A stretch of 64,000 bases of DNA from Candidatus Gastranaerophilales bacterium (lineage in GTDB: Bacteria; Cyanobacteriota; Vampirovibrionia; Gastranaerophilales; Gastranaerophilaceae): the NCBI GenBank assembly GCA_017415185.1, contig JAFQHZ010000017.1, forward strand, positions 1 through 64,000, written 5' to 3'. Position 1 is the first letter of the stretch, and every line of letters begins with the position of its first letter. The notes beneath the pieces were generated by a model. The model made no database searches. It was not told where the DNA came from and saw only the letters and a program-made list of their open reading frames with translations. Positions 19,128 to 28,410 of this stretch are shown here, piece after piece. The translations under genes and the position numbers were made by a program.

Positions 19128-20174
19128 ATGCAGAAAGTAACAAGTCCAAGTGTTGAAAACCTTCCAAAAATAGGATACCTCGTTAATAATGAGGAAAAGA
19201 AGGAAAAGTTTTATAAAAATGAATCACACATTCCGCAACAAACTCTTTTAACTGGAATTAAAGCAGACGCACACAAGCTTTATAATGATGTTTTCACATA
19301 TTTTCCAAAAGGTTTTGCAGGTTCAAAAAACAGTGATTTTTATGAATATTTATCATTAGGAATGGTTCCTAATTTAATCGGTAGCGCAATGCTTATTGCT
19401 CTATATGGTTTAACAAACAGCAAATATAGCAAAATTGATGCTAAATTTGCTGATTTTGGCGCAAAACAAGTTGGAGCAGGAGTTGTTCTTTATGCTGCTG
19501 GAAAATGGGCTTATCAAAGATTAGCTAGAGCTGGAATTAAGGCTTCAACTGGCGTTGATTTGGAAATGCGCTATACAAAAAAAGTAAATGAATTGCCTGA
19601 AGTAGGGCAAGAAAAAGGACTTGTTAGAACACAATATCCTGGTGTTTATGATTCAGTTCAATTCTATCGTTCTGATTTATTGACAAAAGACGCTGAATTA
19701 AACTACGGAAATGCATATTATCACGATGACAAAATAACACAAAAAGCTGGCTTCAAAAATAAACTTCACGCACCAAACCAAACTGCGAGTGACAAAATAA
19801 GAAAAGTTAAAGCAAGAACCACTGCGCTAGAAAATATTGGCAAATATATTGTTGCTGGAACTGGCGTTGCTTATGGTTTCCAAAAAGCTTTTGGCGATAT
19901 AAACTTCAAAAATCCTTCAACTTTTGTAAGGTCAACCGCCAAAGCTTTAAAAGACGGCGCTGTTCAATTGTGGAAGGGTGCTGAAAAATTTGATTCAACA
20001 AAATCTTTGGGCAAAGTTTTAAATTTTGGCTCAAAACATTTAGGAAAAGCGATGATTATTGCTTCCGGAGCGGCTACACTTTTGACTTGGTTGATTCCTA
20101 CAATTGGATTTAAACATAATTCAAATACAATTAAAACCAAAGTTGATACAAACAAAGAATACGAGGTGTGCTAA
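19128..20174 (+). CDS. Multi-pass membrane protein of unknown function
   Basis: 348 residues, not recognised. Four hydrophobic, Gly/Ala-rich segments are visible at about 79-96, 113-133, 226-245 and 305-327, separated by a polar loop (about 135-225) rich in Tyr and Lys. No signal peptide and no catalytic motif seen. The ATG at 19128 is chosen because GGGG lies five bases upstream; an in-frame TTG at 19113 has no site. Its stop overlaps the next start (TAATG), and the whole run to 28384 looks like one operon with two GH13 proteins. Confidence 0.75.
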   Translation: MQKVTSPSVENLPKIGYLVNNEEKKEKFYKNESHIPQQTLLTGIKADAHKLYNDVFTYFPKGFAGSKNSDFYEYLSLGMVPNLIGSAMLIALYGLTNSKYSKIDAKFADFGAKQVGAGVVLYAAGKWAYQRLARAGIKASTGVDLEMRYTKKVNELPEVGQEKGLVRTQYPGVYDSVQFYRSDLLTKDAELNYGNAYYHDDKITQKAGFKNKLHAPNQTASDKIRKVKARTTALENIGKYIVAGTGVAYGFQKAFGDINFKNPSTFVRSTAKALKDGAVQLWKGAEKFDSTKSLGKVLNFGSKHLGKAMIIASGAATLLTWLIPTIGFKHNSNTIKTKVDTNKEYEVC

Positions 20175-22486
20175 TGACTTATGTAAGCCCACTTTTACAA
20201 AATAGACTGAATATGAATACAACTAAAGGACAAACTGCTCCTAATAATCGTCATGAAAAAGTTTATTTAGATTTACAAAAAAGAGCTCATGAAGCAAAGC
20301 CAAATGAAGCTAAAGCAAAAATGGTTAAAGAAGGAATTCTTGGAAATCCAATTAGCGCAACTGTTGATACTATTAAAGACGGTGCTAATTTCTTCAAAGC
20401 CGTTGTTAAAGGCGACATGGGTGATAATAATCTTGGTCGAATTAATGATTTAGGTTTAAAAATTGGTGCTGGATTAATTGCAACATTTTTAGCACTTCAT
20501 TCAAAAACTAAAACAGAATCAATTATGAGATTTATTGGTGGCGGAACATTTATCGCTGCAATGTCTTTATGGCCAAAATTATTCATTAATCTTCCTGCAA
20601 GATTGGTTCATGGCTTTAGAATTGATAGAAAATATATTTCTGCTCAAGGTGACAAAAAAGACTTCTTCTTGGATAACCAATTCCTTGTTTGGGACGCTTA
20701 TCCTGAAGAACAATTAAGAAAAGATGCTTCAAAAGCAGGAATTGATTATGATTCTGAAAACGGCAAAGAAAAAATTCAAAGAAAAATGCAAAAAACAGCA
20801 TTGCAAAACAGAACTCTTTGGATGGCAACTGCTGGTTTTGCAACACCTTTGATGACCGCTATGATTGGCAATTTTGTTGAGCCTGAAGTTGAAAAAGCGG
20901 TTATTAAACATGGCGTTAAGAAAACAAAAACAATCGTAGAAGGCGGTTTGGCTGAATATATTAAAAATGCGAAAGCAAATGTTCAAAATGCTGATGCTAT
21001 TGGCAAAATGGCTAAAACAACCGAAGTATTAGACGATGAATTCTTTGTTCAATTGGCTGATTTATTGTCTCCTGTTGATTTCTTAGATAAATTTAAAAAC
21101 GCTGATGATTCTAAAGTGTTAAAAGAAATCAAAATAGATGGCGTAGCAGAAGAATTAAAAGCGATTTATTCTAAATTAGCAACATGTGATGAAACAAGCT
21201 TAAGAAGACAATTGCAAACTGCTCAAAAAGCTTCTATTTCTAAAAAAATGCTGAGTGCTGATGATATAAATGCGATTGTTGCTGAATTAAATGGTGATTT
21301 TAGACCTGAAAAAATTGCTTCAGTTCTTCAAACTAAAAAAGTTGCTCCTGAAAGCATTAAAAAGGTTCTTGCAAATACCAAAGTTAATAATGCTAATTTC
21401 TTTGAATTTATTGAAAATTATAATAAAGGTCCTGTTGCTCAATTAAGAGCAAGATTAAGAACTTTTGCCGACGTTGTTAATCCAATTGTAGGTTCAAAAT
21501 CTGAATCTGCTTCAACATTGGAATACGGCAAAACAATGAAGAAAATGTTTAAAGGACTTGGCTTCAAAACAGCTGATTTAAAACGAATTAAAGATTCTGA
21601 CGATTTGGGCGCAATAAAAATCTTATCAGACGCAATTTCAAAAGCTGTTGCAGGAAAATCTGATGCTGAATATAAAGCATTCCTTGAATCAATTACAATG
21701 GGACAAATGGATGACGATATACTTGCTATTATCGAAACATTGCAAGCTGAAGACACTTTAAAAACAATTTCAATTGATAGCGAACTTATCAAAATTGGAA
21801 AAGACGCAACTGAGCAAGAAATTGATATTAAAGGCTTGAATAAAGCTCTTCTTGGTGGCGGTGGTCAAGGCGTTCGTGGAATTCTTTCAGATGTTATTGA
21901 AGCGAAGAAAATTGACTTAGACGCTGTTAGATTAAGAACAGTTCTTAGCGCAAATTTTGAAAGAAGATTGGCAGCAGGCGAATTTGGTACATTGAGCGAT
22001 AAACAATTAGCAGCAGCAAGAAGAATGGTTTACGATGGAAATCTTTCTACAATGAAAAATATTGCTTATGCTGATAATCAAGGCGAAGCTAAACGTTTAG
22101 CAAAAATGATATTCAAAAAAGAAGCGTTTAGCGATTGCGAAAAAGAGCTTGTTTCTTCAATGAAAATTTTCACAGATGCATTTGAAAACGAAGAAACAAA
22201 AGAAGTTTTATCAGGCTTTGAAAACTATATTAGAAAAATTGGTTTAATTTTCGAAAAAGGCGAATCACAAAGCCGTGTTAAACAAATTATGGACTACACT
22301 GGTTGTTCTTCGCTTGTTGATAATATGAGAACTTTTGCAAGAAAATTAAATAACAATAAATCTTGGATGAAAGTTTTTGCTCCAATGGCAATTGTATTGG
22401 TTGCGGTGACTTTATTAGTTCAACCATTCTTTGGAAAAATCGACAAAGAATTTCCGCAAGAAGGAAAAAACGGAGGTGCTAAATAA
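20174..22486 (+). CDS. Large membrane-anchored protein of unknown function
   Basis: 770 residues, not recognised. Hydrophobic segments lie at about 93-110, 117-140 and 205-223, with a final one at about 735-755 followed by a short charged tail. The stretch between (about 230-730) is soluble, strongly helical and rich in Lys, Asp and Ala, with no motif I can name. The layout suggests a protein held to the membrane at both ends. The start at 20174 has GAGGTG six bases upstream. It overlaps both neighbours by one base (TAATG at each end), so it should be made together with the upstream membrane protein and the GH13 enzyme. Confidence 0.75.
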   Translation: MTYVSPLLQNRLNMNTTKGQTAPNNRHEKVYLDLQKRAHEAKPNEAKAKMVKEGILGNPISATVDTIKDGANFFKAVVKGDMGDNNLGRINDLGLKIGAGLIATFLALHSKTKTESIMRFIGGGTFIAAMSLWPKLFINLPARLVHGFRIDRKYISAQGDKKDFFLDNQFLVWDAYPEEQLRKDASKAGIDYDSENGKEKIQRKMQKTALQNRTLWMATAGFATPLMTAMIGNFVEPEVEKAVIKHGVKKTKTIVEGGLAEYIKNAKANVQNADAIGKMAKTTEVLDDEFFVQLADLLSPVDFLDKFKNADDSKVLKEIKIDGVAEELKAIYSKLATCDETSLRRQLQTAQKASISKKMLSADDINAIVAELNGDFRPEKIASVLQTKKVAPESIKKVLANTKVNNANFFEFIENYNKGPVAQLRARLRTFADVVNPIVGSKSESASTLEYGKTMKKMFKGLGFKTADLKRIKDSDDLGAIKILSDAISKAVAGKSDAEYKAFLESITMGQMDDDILAIIETLQAEDTLKTISIDSELIKIGKDATEQEIDIKGLNKALLGGGGQGVRGILSDVIEAKKIDLDAVRLRTVLSANFERRLAAGEFGTLSDKQLAAARRMVYDGNLSTMKNIAYADNQGEAKRLAKMIFKKEAFSDCEKELVSSMKIFTDAFENEETKEVLSGFENYIRKIGLIFEKGESQSRVKQIMDYTGCSSLVDNMRTFARKLNNNKSWMKVFAPMAIVLVAVTLLVQPFFGKIDKEFPQEGKNGGAK

Positions 22487-24390
22487 TGAGTAATATTCAG
22501 GCAATAAGTCCAATCTTATTAAAAAAAGCACAAATTCAACAACCAACAACAAATTCTGCGCCAAAAGCACAAGAACAAGTGCAAAGCCAAAGCGTTGTTG
22601 CTTTTTCTCCGCTTTTAGCACAAACTCTTTTAGCTCAAAATAAGCAAATTTTAGCTCCGAAAGCAACTGTTGCTGTGGAAACTTCTGAAGCCCATAAGAG
22701 CGTTGCGGGTTATAAGAATGATTTAAAAGATATGCTAACTCACAACAGAGCAAATATCATTGCAGTTATTCCAAGAATTATGAATTCTCAAGATAAAGAT
22801 GGCAACGAATTAATTCAAGGCGATGAAAAAGTTGGAACATTTGTTAATGCGGTTGAGCGCTTAGACGAATTTTCAAATCTTGGCTTCAATACGCAACATG
22901 TTTTGCCAATTCATCCTCCTGGAAAAACTCATGCTATGGGTACAGCAGGCTCTTTATATGCTCCAGCTTTGTTTGTTGAACAAGATGGAACTTTAGCAAT
23001 TGATCCAGAGCTTGTTGATGAAAATCCTCCGGCAGCTGCTAGAAAAAGAATTGAAGAAATTTATGAAAAAAGAGCAGGCAAAAAGCTTACAAAAATGGAC
23101 AAAAATGATGTAAATGTTCGTTTTGCGCAATTTGCTTATTATATCGAAGAATGTCACAAACGTGGTCAAAAGGTTATGTTAGACTTGCCTTCTTGCGCTT
23201 CTGTTGATTTTGCAAAAGCACATCCTGAAATGATGGCGTTTGGTTCTGATGGTAAAGAAAAAACACCTCAAGGGTGGCAAGACATTAGAATGTTCCAAGT
23301 TTTTGCTAATGAGCAAACTCGTGAATTAAACAAGCCAGTTCTTGATATGCATAGACAATATGTTGATGCTTGTATTGAACTTGGAATTGATGGCATTAGA
23401 GCAGACGTTGGCAGAGCAAAACCTGTTGAATTTTGGAATGTAATTATTAATTATTCTAGAGAACGTGACCCTCAATTTGGTTGGTTGGCTGAAACATACA
23501 CCCACGAGGACGCTTCTCCTCAATTGAATATGCCTTACGATAGACCTCAAGAACTTCTTGAAGTTGGTTTTGATTCGTACTATGGACAATATCATATTTA
23601 TTCTGATTGGTTAAAAGCTCAAGATTTATATGATTATGTTAAAGAAAATATTATGATGGGCAACGAAATTGGAAAACCAAAATCGTTAATTGGTTCTTTT
23701 GCAACTCACGATGACCGCTCGCCAATGCTTTATGGTGGTGCGCCTTGGGTAATGTTTACAACAACTCTTCAATCAATGTTGCCTCAAGTTAATCCATATA
23801 TGACAGATGGCGTTCAAACAGGCGATTATTATATTTTCCCTTATGACCATGCGCAAGTGAAAGATACATTAACTGATAATCATGAATGCACAGTTCATAC
23901 AGGAAGAATGGATATTTTCAACAATTCAAGAAAGCCTGGCGGACAATTCCCAGAAATTTCAAGCGTTGTTAAATCTGCTTTTGCTTTAAGAAACAATAAA
24001 TATAACGAAGTTGCAGCAGGTAAAACAAAGCTTCAAATGACAAATGCACAAGATGTTATTACAAAAGGTTCATTTATAATTCTACCAACAAACAATCCTG
24101 AAATCGTTGCGTTTGCAAGACACAAAGATGGCAAAACATTATTGTTTATTGGAAACAGAAATGTGAACCAAAAAATCGGCGGAAAGGTTGAAATTCCTGG
24201 ATTAAAACCTGAACAAAGATTTAATAATTTAATGCCAAGTTATGGCGAGGAATGCAAATTCCAAAATAACAAAAATGGCACGGTAACTGTTGAATTGGGT
24301 GCAAGCAGAGCTTGTGTGTTTGAAATTGACAATACTCAAATTCAAGAATTATCAAATCCTGAAAATGTTCTTCAACAACTTCATCTGTAA
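22486..24390 (+). CDS. GH13 alpha-amylase-family enzyme
   Basis: 634 residues. A low-complexity Gln/Ala/Pro-rich head (about 1-75) precedes the catalytic barrel. The GH13 triad is present: nucleophile Asp 307 in I-R-A-D-V-G, acid/base Glu 336 in W-L-A-E-T, and Asp 409 in A-T-H-D-D. The early strand L-P-I-H-P-P-G recalls the GlgE/maltosyltransferase branch, but I cannot assign the reaction. A beta-sandwich follows (about 530-615). There is no signal peptide, so it should act inside the cell on alpha-glucans, unless the head is a targeting signal. It is coupled by TAATG to the unknown membrane protein upstream. Confidence 0.85.
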   Translation: MSNIQAISPILLKKAQIQQPTTNSAPKAQEQVQSQSVVAFSPLLAQTLLAQNKQILAPKATVAVETSEAHKSVAGYKNDLKDMLTHNRANIIAVIPRIMNSQDKDGNELIQGDEKVGTFVNAVERLDEFSNLGFNTQHVLPIHPPGKTHAMGTAGSLYAPALFVEQDGTLAIDPELVDENPPAAARKRIEEIYEKRAGKKLTKMDKNDVNVRFAQFAYYIEECHKRGQKVMLDLPSCASVDFAKAHPEMMAFGSDGKEKTPQGWQDIRMFQVFANEQTRELNKPVLDMHRQYVDACIELGIDGIRADVGRAKPVEFWNVIINYSRERDPQFGWLAETYTHEDASPQLNMPYDRPQELLEVGFDSYYGQYHIYSDWLKAQDLYDYVKENIMMGNEIGKPKSLIGSFATHDDRSPMLYGGAPWVMFTTTLQSMLPQVNPYMTDGVQTGDYYIFPYDHAQVKDTLTDNHECTVHTGRMDIFNNSRKPGGQFPEISSVVKSAFALRNNKYNEVAAGKTKLQMTNAQDVITKGSFIILPTNNPEIVAFARHKDGKTLLFIGNRNVNQKIGGKVEIPGLKPEQRFNNLMPSYGEECKFQNNKNGTVTVELGASRACVFEIDNTQIQELSNPENVLQQLHL

Positions 24391-24442
24391 AAGTTAAAAA
24401 AGAGCAAAAATAGGGAAAAATAATAATATAAAAGGAAGAGCT

Positions 24443-27400
24443 ATGGATTTATCTATCAATAATATCAACTTGAATAAAAAAAATATTGCGTTTAAGGGCA
24501 TGGAAGGTGCGTTTAGCGCAAAATCTGTTCCAGTGTTTAAATTTTACGCTCCTGCGCATAATAAAGACGAAAAAGTTGCGTTAGAAATTGCTGTTTTATA
24601 TAAAAATAATGAAACAGCTCAATATAATGCTCCTGATAAGTATGATATTGAAGAATTTGAATTTCAAAATGATGTTTTAGAAATCCCTCAAAGCGACGTG
24701 AGAGAGCTTTCTTCCGGTTTTGCATATAGATATAAAATTACAAATACAAAAACAAACGAAACAAGATATCAAATTGACCCATTTAGATCAATTGATGTTG
24801 ATGAAAATGGCAAAATGAACGTTATTGAGCAAGGAAGAAGTTATGGAATTTCTCCTAAAGCTGGAACAATGCGCCATAGTTTCCTTGATAGCGATGTAAG
24901 ATTTGATGAAGCAACAGGAAAAAGAGCTGCCCTAAATAAAGAATTCGCAAGAAACCACTTTAATAAACTTGGCGGAAGCATTAAAGGTTTGAATTGGTTA
25001 TTAACTAAAACCGATGAACTAGACCCATATAGATACTTCATGACAACGCCTGATATCGGTGCAGACAAAGTTTCAAGCCATAGATATTGGCCTGCAAACC
25101 AATACCAATGTTCTGACCTTGATGTGTTTAAAGAATTCAATTTTGAATTGTTTCAAAGAGGCAAAGGCTATGTTGCAGACGGTGCTTTCACTTCGCAAGG
25201 TATTCAATCTCCGCTAGTGCAACATGTATTAAAATGGGGCGAAAAATCGCCATTTTATGAAATGTTAAAAATTGATGGCAAAATTACTCTTGGAATTTTA
25301 CCTGATATTGATGAACACGGTGATATCGACCCTTATGAACATATTGGTGTTCGTTTGGTTAATCCTAAAGGCGAAGGATATGATAAAAATAAACCAACTT
25401 ACATCCAATTTTATGATGATAGATTATTAAAACCTGCCTCACAAATTGATGGAAAACTTCATTTTGATTATGATAATTCTCCAAAAGATATTTATGAAAT
25501 AACATCACATCAAGATTCAGTTCAACCTTATGCTTTTGAAATTGACCCTAATGACAAGAAAATAAAAGCTTTTGGTGGCAGAAGGGCGATTTTGTTGAGC
25601 GAAATTTCAAAAAAACAAGGCGGAGTTGAAGATTTTCTTTCGTTCTCTAATTTCAATATTGGCAGCAAAAACAAAGTTGCAGGGGTAACTTGTTGGGATG
25701 GTAATGTTGATATTATTAAAATGAATCTTTCAAATCCAAGCAATGCTCCTGAAAACAGAGCTGGGTTCTTTGCTGCTCGTGAATATTTGTTTGGCGTTGC
25801 TTCATATTGGACCGAAACTGTTCAATCGCATTTAATTTTGCAAACAGCTAAACTTGCAGGAAACAAAAAAGAAATTGAAAAAATTGCAACTGCAAATGAA
25901 ATTTCGCAAGATCAATTGAAAGCTGTTCTTGATTCAGTTGATGATGGAAGTTTTGAATCTCCAGTTTTATCTAAAAATTATTCAACTTCTGATTTAGTTG
26001 AAGCTTTTCCTTTGCAAACTCTTGAAACAAGCGACGAGCTTAGTGCAATTTTTGCTCAACCTCAATTTGCAAAAGAATTCTTCAAACCTGAAATTGTAGA
26101 TAAAATTTCAACTATTTTTGATAAAACAATCTCAAATATTATTGCTTCTGATAATTTAACGGATGATTATAAAGCTTATGTTGAAAAGGTTTATAAAAAT
26201 GAAATTTTAACATATATTTATGTTTCAGCACTAAAACCTGAAGCAATTAAAGAAGATGGAACAATTGACAAAGCAAAACTTAAAGAAGTTACTTTGAAAT
26301 CTTTGGAAACATTCTCTTCTTTATCTCCTGAAGAAGAAAGAAAACAAGTCATTGGAAAAATCAAAAAAGGTTTAAGCCAAGTTAATTTGTCTTCTTTTGA
26401 AAAGAGAGCAAAAAAAGAACTAAAATCAATTTCTCTTGAAGATTTCAAAAAGGCAGAGGCACTTGTTCTTCAAGGAAAAGGTGGTTTGAATTGGCGTTTT
26501 GACGCTGCAAAAGACATTGGCGATTTAGACGCAGTTAGAAACCAAACAAAAACATTTGACCAAGTTTGGAATGGAGACGCTAGAACTCCTGGGGTTCAAA
26601 AATTCTGGACCGATTTTGTTTCAAGGATTAAAGAATACAATCCTTCTGCATATATTATTAACGAAGTAACATCACTTGGCGATTTTTGTGATGATAAAAA
26701 TGACAATTCAATGTTGAACTTCGATAGACAGCTGTATAATGCTTGGGTTGCTAAAGGAAAACCAAATTCTTACGAAGATAAACCAATTTATGCAAAACAA
26801 GTGCAATTCTTAAATGAAACAAGCTCAACAACAACTTCTGAATATTCAAAAGGCTTCAATTCGTTCTCTATGTTTGCAGGGGTTAATCCTGAAAAATCTT
26901 ATGGCATATTAGAATATGATGACGCAAGAATCAAATCTGGCGATTTGAGCGAATTGAAAGGTCACATGGAAAGATTAATGCAGTTCAATCAACCAAATTC
27001 TGCAATTTATTCTCACATGTTTGTTTCAAACCACGATAAACCTTCTGTGTTGCATACAATGCCATTAAATATGTCTTTGTATATGGGTAAAAACCTATCA
27101 GATCCTGAAACATTAAAACAAGTTTTTGATAGTTTTGATACTCAAGATAAAGGAATTTTGAAATTTTTATTGGGCGAAAAGCACAATATGACTGGCGTTA
27201 GCGAAAAAGCTCTTGCAGTTGCAATGGCAATGACTAAGGCCATAAGAAAGCTTCCTAGTGACAAATTTGATAATGATTCTAAAAAGAAAATGCTTTTAGA
27301 ACTTAAAAATCTTGTTTATGGTAAAGCAAATGAAAATTCTGCTCCAAGCTTTAAACGTTCAGAAGCTTTTGGTGTTAAACCTTTTGAAATCACAATTAAA

Positions 27401-28384
27401 GATTTAATTGAAAAAGCGAAAATTGTAGAATTGCCTGAAAATCCATCTGAAAAAGATATTGAAAAATATAATGAACAAGTATTAGATAAAACAAGAGAAT
27501 TTCATCATACAATGATGAAAGATTCAATGGGCTTCTATGAATCACTTTGGGAAGTTATGAACGCTTGCGTTGGTACTCCAACATTGTTTGGTGGTAATGA
27601 ATTTGTTCAAACAGGTTATGAAACTCCATCTAAAAACGTATATCTTGGAATTAGAAACGAAGTGTTGCATGATCTTAAAGAAGATTCAAGATATAGCAAT
27701 TATTATGATAGAATGCATAAAATTTCAAATATGTATCGACTTCCAGGCTTGAGCGTTTTAAGAGATGGTACGCCAATTTCGCTAAAACTTACTTCTGATA
27801 GAATTGCCTATGATACAACTTTCGAAAATGAACATATGGAAGAATTCTATCAAGCTGCTGAGGCTCGTGGTGTTCATCGTGGCGCTATGCAATATTATGT
27901 TAAACAAATTAAAAATAGCGGAAAAAAATATGGCTTAAAACCTGATGCGTACAAAATTAATAACGACCATAATAATCATGCGAATTATGAAAAGGTTAAA
28001 GATTTATTGCCTGCGGCTGTTGATGAGGCAAAAACTAAAAATGCTGAGTTAAGAAAAGCTGACCAGTTCAATGAAATATGGCCAATTTATCGTAAAAATG
28101 CAAAAGGCGAAGAAGCGGTTAGCATCATAACAAATATTGGTTTGCCTCGTGGTGTAGCTTCTTGGGAAGGTCCTGCAAAAGAAACTTCAAGAGAAGTGCC
28201 AAGTATTTTGATTGTTGATGACAACAATAGATGTCCTTTTGAAGATGGTACTCAGCTTGTTAAAGTTGATTATGAAAATAACAAAGAAGCTGGCTATATT
28301 GTTCAAGATGGCAAAATTGTTAAAATGGACAAATCGAATATAGAATTGAAAGATACAGTATCTGTATTTATTCCAAAAAAATAA
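24443..28384 (+). CDS. Giant GH13-type protein with N-terminal CBM48-like domain
   Basis: 1313 residues, about twice a normal GH13 enzyme. After a short head with N-I-A-F-K-G (14-19), a beta-rich segment (about 30-125) resembles the CBM48/isoamylase N-domain. Barrel motif I (Y-V-A-D-G-A-F-T) is near 245. The triad is Asp 687 (R-F-D-A-A-K), Glu 741 (I-N-E-V-T) and Asp 865 (N-H-D-K-P). About 440 residues separate motifs I and II, where other family members have roughly 100 or fewer. A C-terminal beta domain follows. Branching, debranching or transfer activity cannot be told apart. AGGAAGAG precedes the ATG. No signal peptide. Confidence 0.82.
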   Translation: MDLSINNINLNKKNIAFKGMEGAFSAKSVPVFKFYAPAHNKDEKVALEIAVLYKNNETAQYNAPDKYDIEEFEFQNDVLEIPQSDVRELSSGFAYRYKITNTKTNETRYQIDPFRSIDVDENGKMNVIEQGRSYGISPKAGTMRHSFLDSDVRFDEATGKRAALNKEFARNHFNKLGGSIKGLNWLLTKTDELDPYRYFMTTPDIGADKVSSHRYWPANQYQCSDLDVFKEFNFELFQRGKGYVADGAFTSQGIQSPLVQHVLKWGEKSPFYEMLKIDGKITLGILPDIDEHGDIDPYEHIGVRLVNPKGEGYDKNKPTYIQFYDDRLLKPASQIDGKLHFDYDNSPKDIYEITSHQDSVQPYAFEIDPNDKKIKAFGGRRAILLSEISKKQGGVEDFLSFSNFNIGSKNKVAGVTCWDGNVDIIKMNLSNPSNAPENRAGFFAAREYLFGVASYWTETVQSHLILQTAKLAGNKKEIEKIATANEISQDQLKAVLDSVDDGSFESPVLSKNYSTSDLVEAFPLQTLETSDELSAIFAQPQFAKEFFKPEIVDKISTIFDKTISNIIASDNLTDDYKAYVEKVYKNEILTYIYVSALKPEAIKEDGTIDKAKLKEVTLKSLETFSSLSPEEERKQVIGKIKKGLSQVNLSSFEKRAKKELKSISLEDFKKAEALVLQGKGGLNWRFDAAKDIGDLDAVRNQTKTFDQVWNGDARTPGVQKFWTDFVSRIKEYNPSAYIINEVTSLGDFCDDKNDNSMLNFDRQLYNAWVAKGKPNSYEDKPIYAKQVQFLNETSSTTTSEYSKGFNSFSMFAGVNPEKSYGILEYDDARIKSGDLSELKGHMERLMQFNQPNSAIYSHMFVSNHDKPSVLHTMPLNMSLYMGKNLSDPETLKQVFDSFDTQDKGILKFLLGEKHNMTGVSEKALAVAMAMTKAIRKLPSDKFDNDSKKKMLLELKNLVYGKANENSAPSFKRSEAFGVKPFEITIKDLIEKAKIVELPENPSEKDIEKYNEQVLDKTREFHHTMMKDSMGFYESLWEVMNACVGTPTLFGGNEFVQTGYETPSKNVYLGIRNEVLHDLKEDSRYSNYYDRMHKISNMYRLPGLSVLRDGTPISLKLTSDRIAYDTTFENEHMEEFYQAAEARGVHRGAMQYYVKQIKNSGKKYGLKPDAYKINNDHNNHANYEKVKDLLPAAVDEAKTKNAELRKADQFNEIWPIYRKNAKGEEAVSIITNIGLPRGVASWEGPAKETSREVPSILIVDDNNRCPFEDGTQLVKVDYENNKEAGYIVQDGKIVKMDKSNIELKDTVSVFIPKK

Positions 28385-28386
28385 TA

Positions 28387-28410
28387 AAAAGCCCCAAAAA
28401 AGGGGCTTTT
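28387..28410. terminator. Bidirectional intrinsic terminator
   Basis: Arms AAAAGCCCC (28387-28395) and GGGGCTTTT (28402-28410) around an A-rich loop, between the convergent giant GH13 gene and the Hcp-like gene. Confidence 0.9.
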
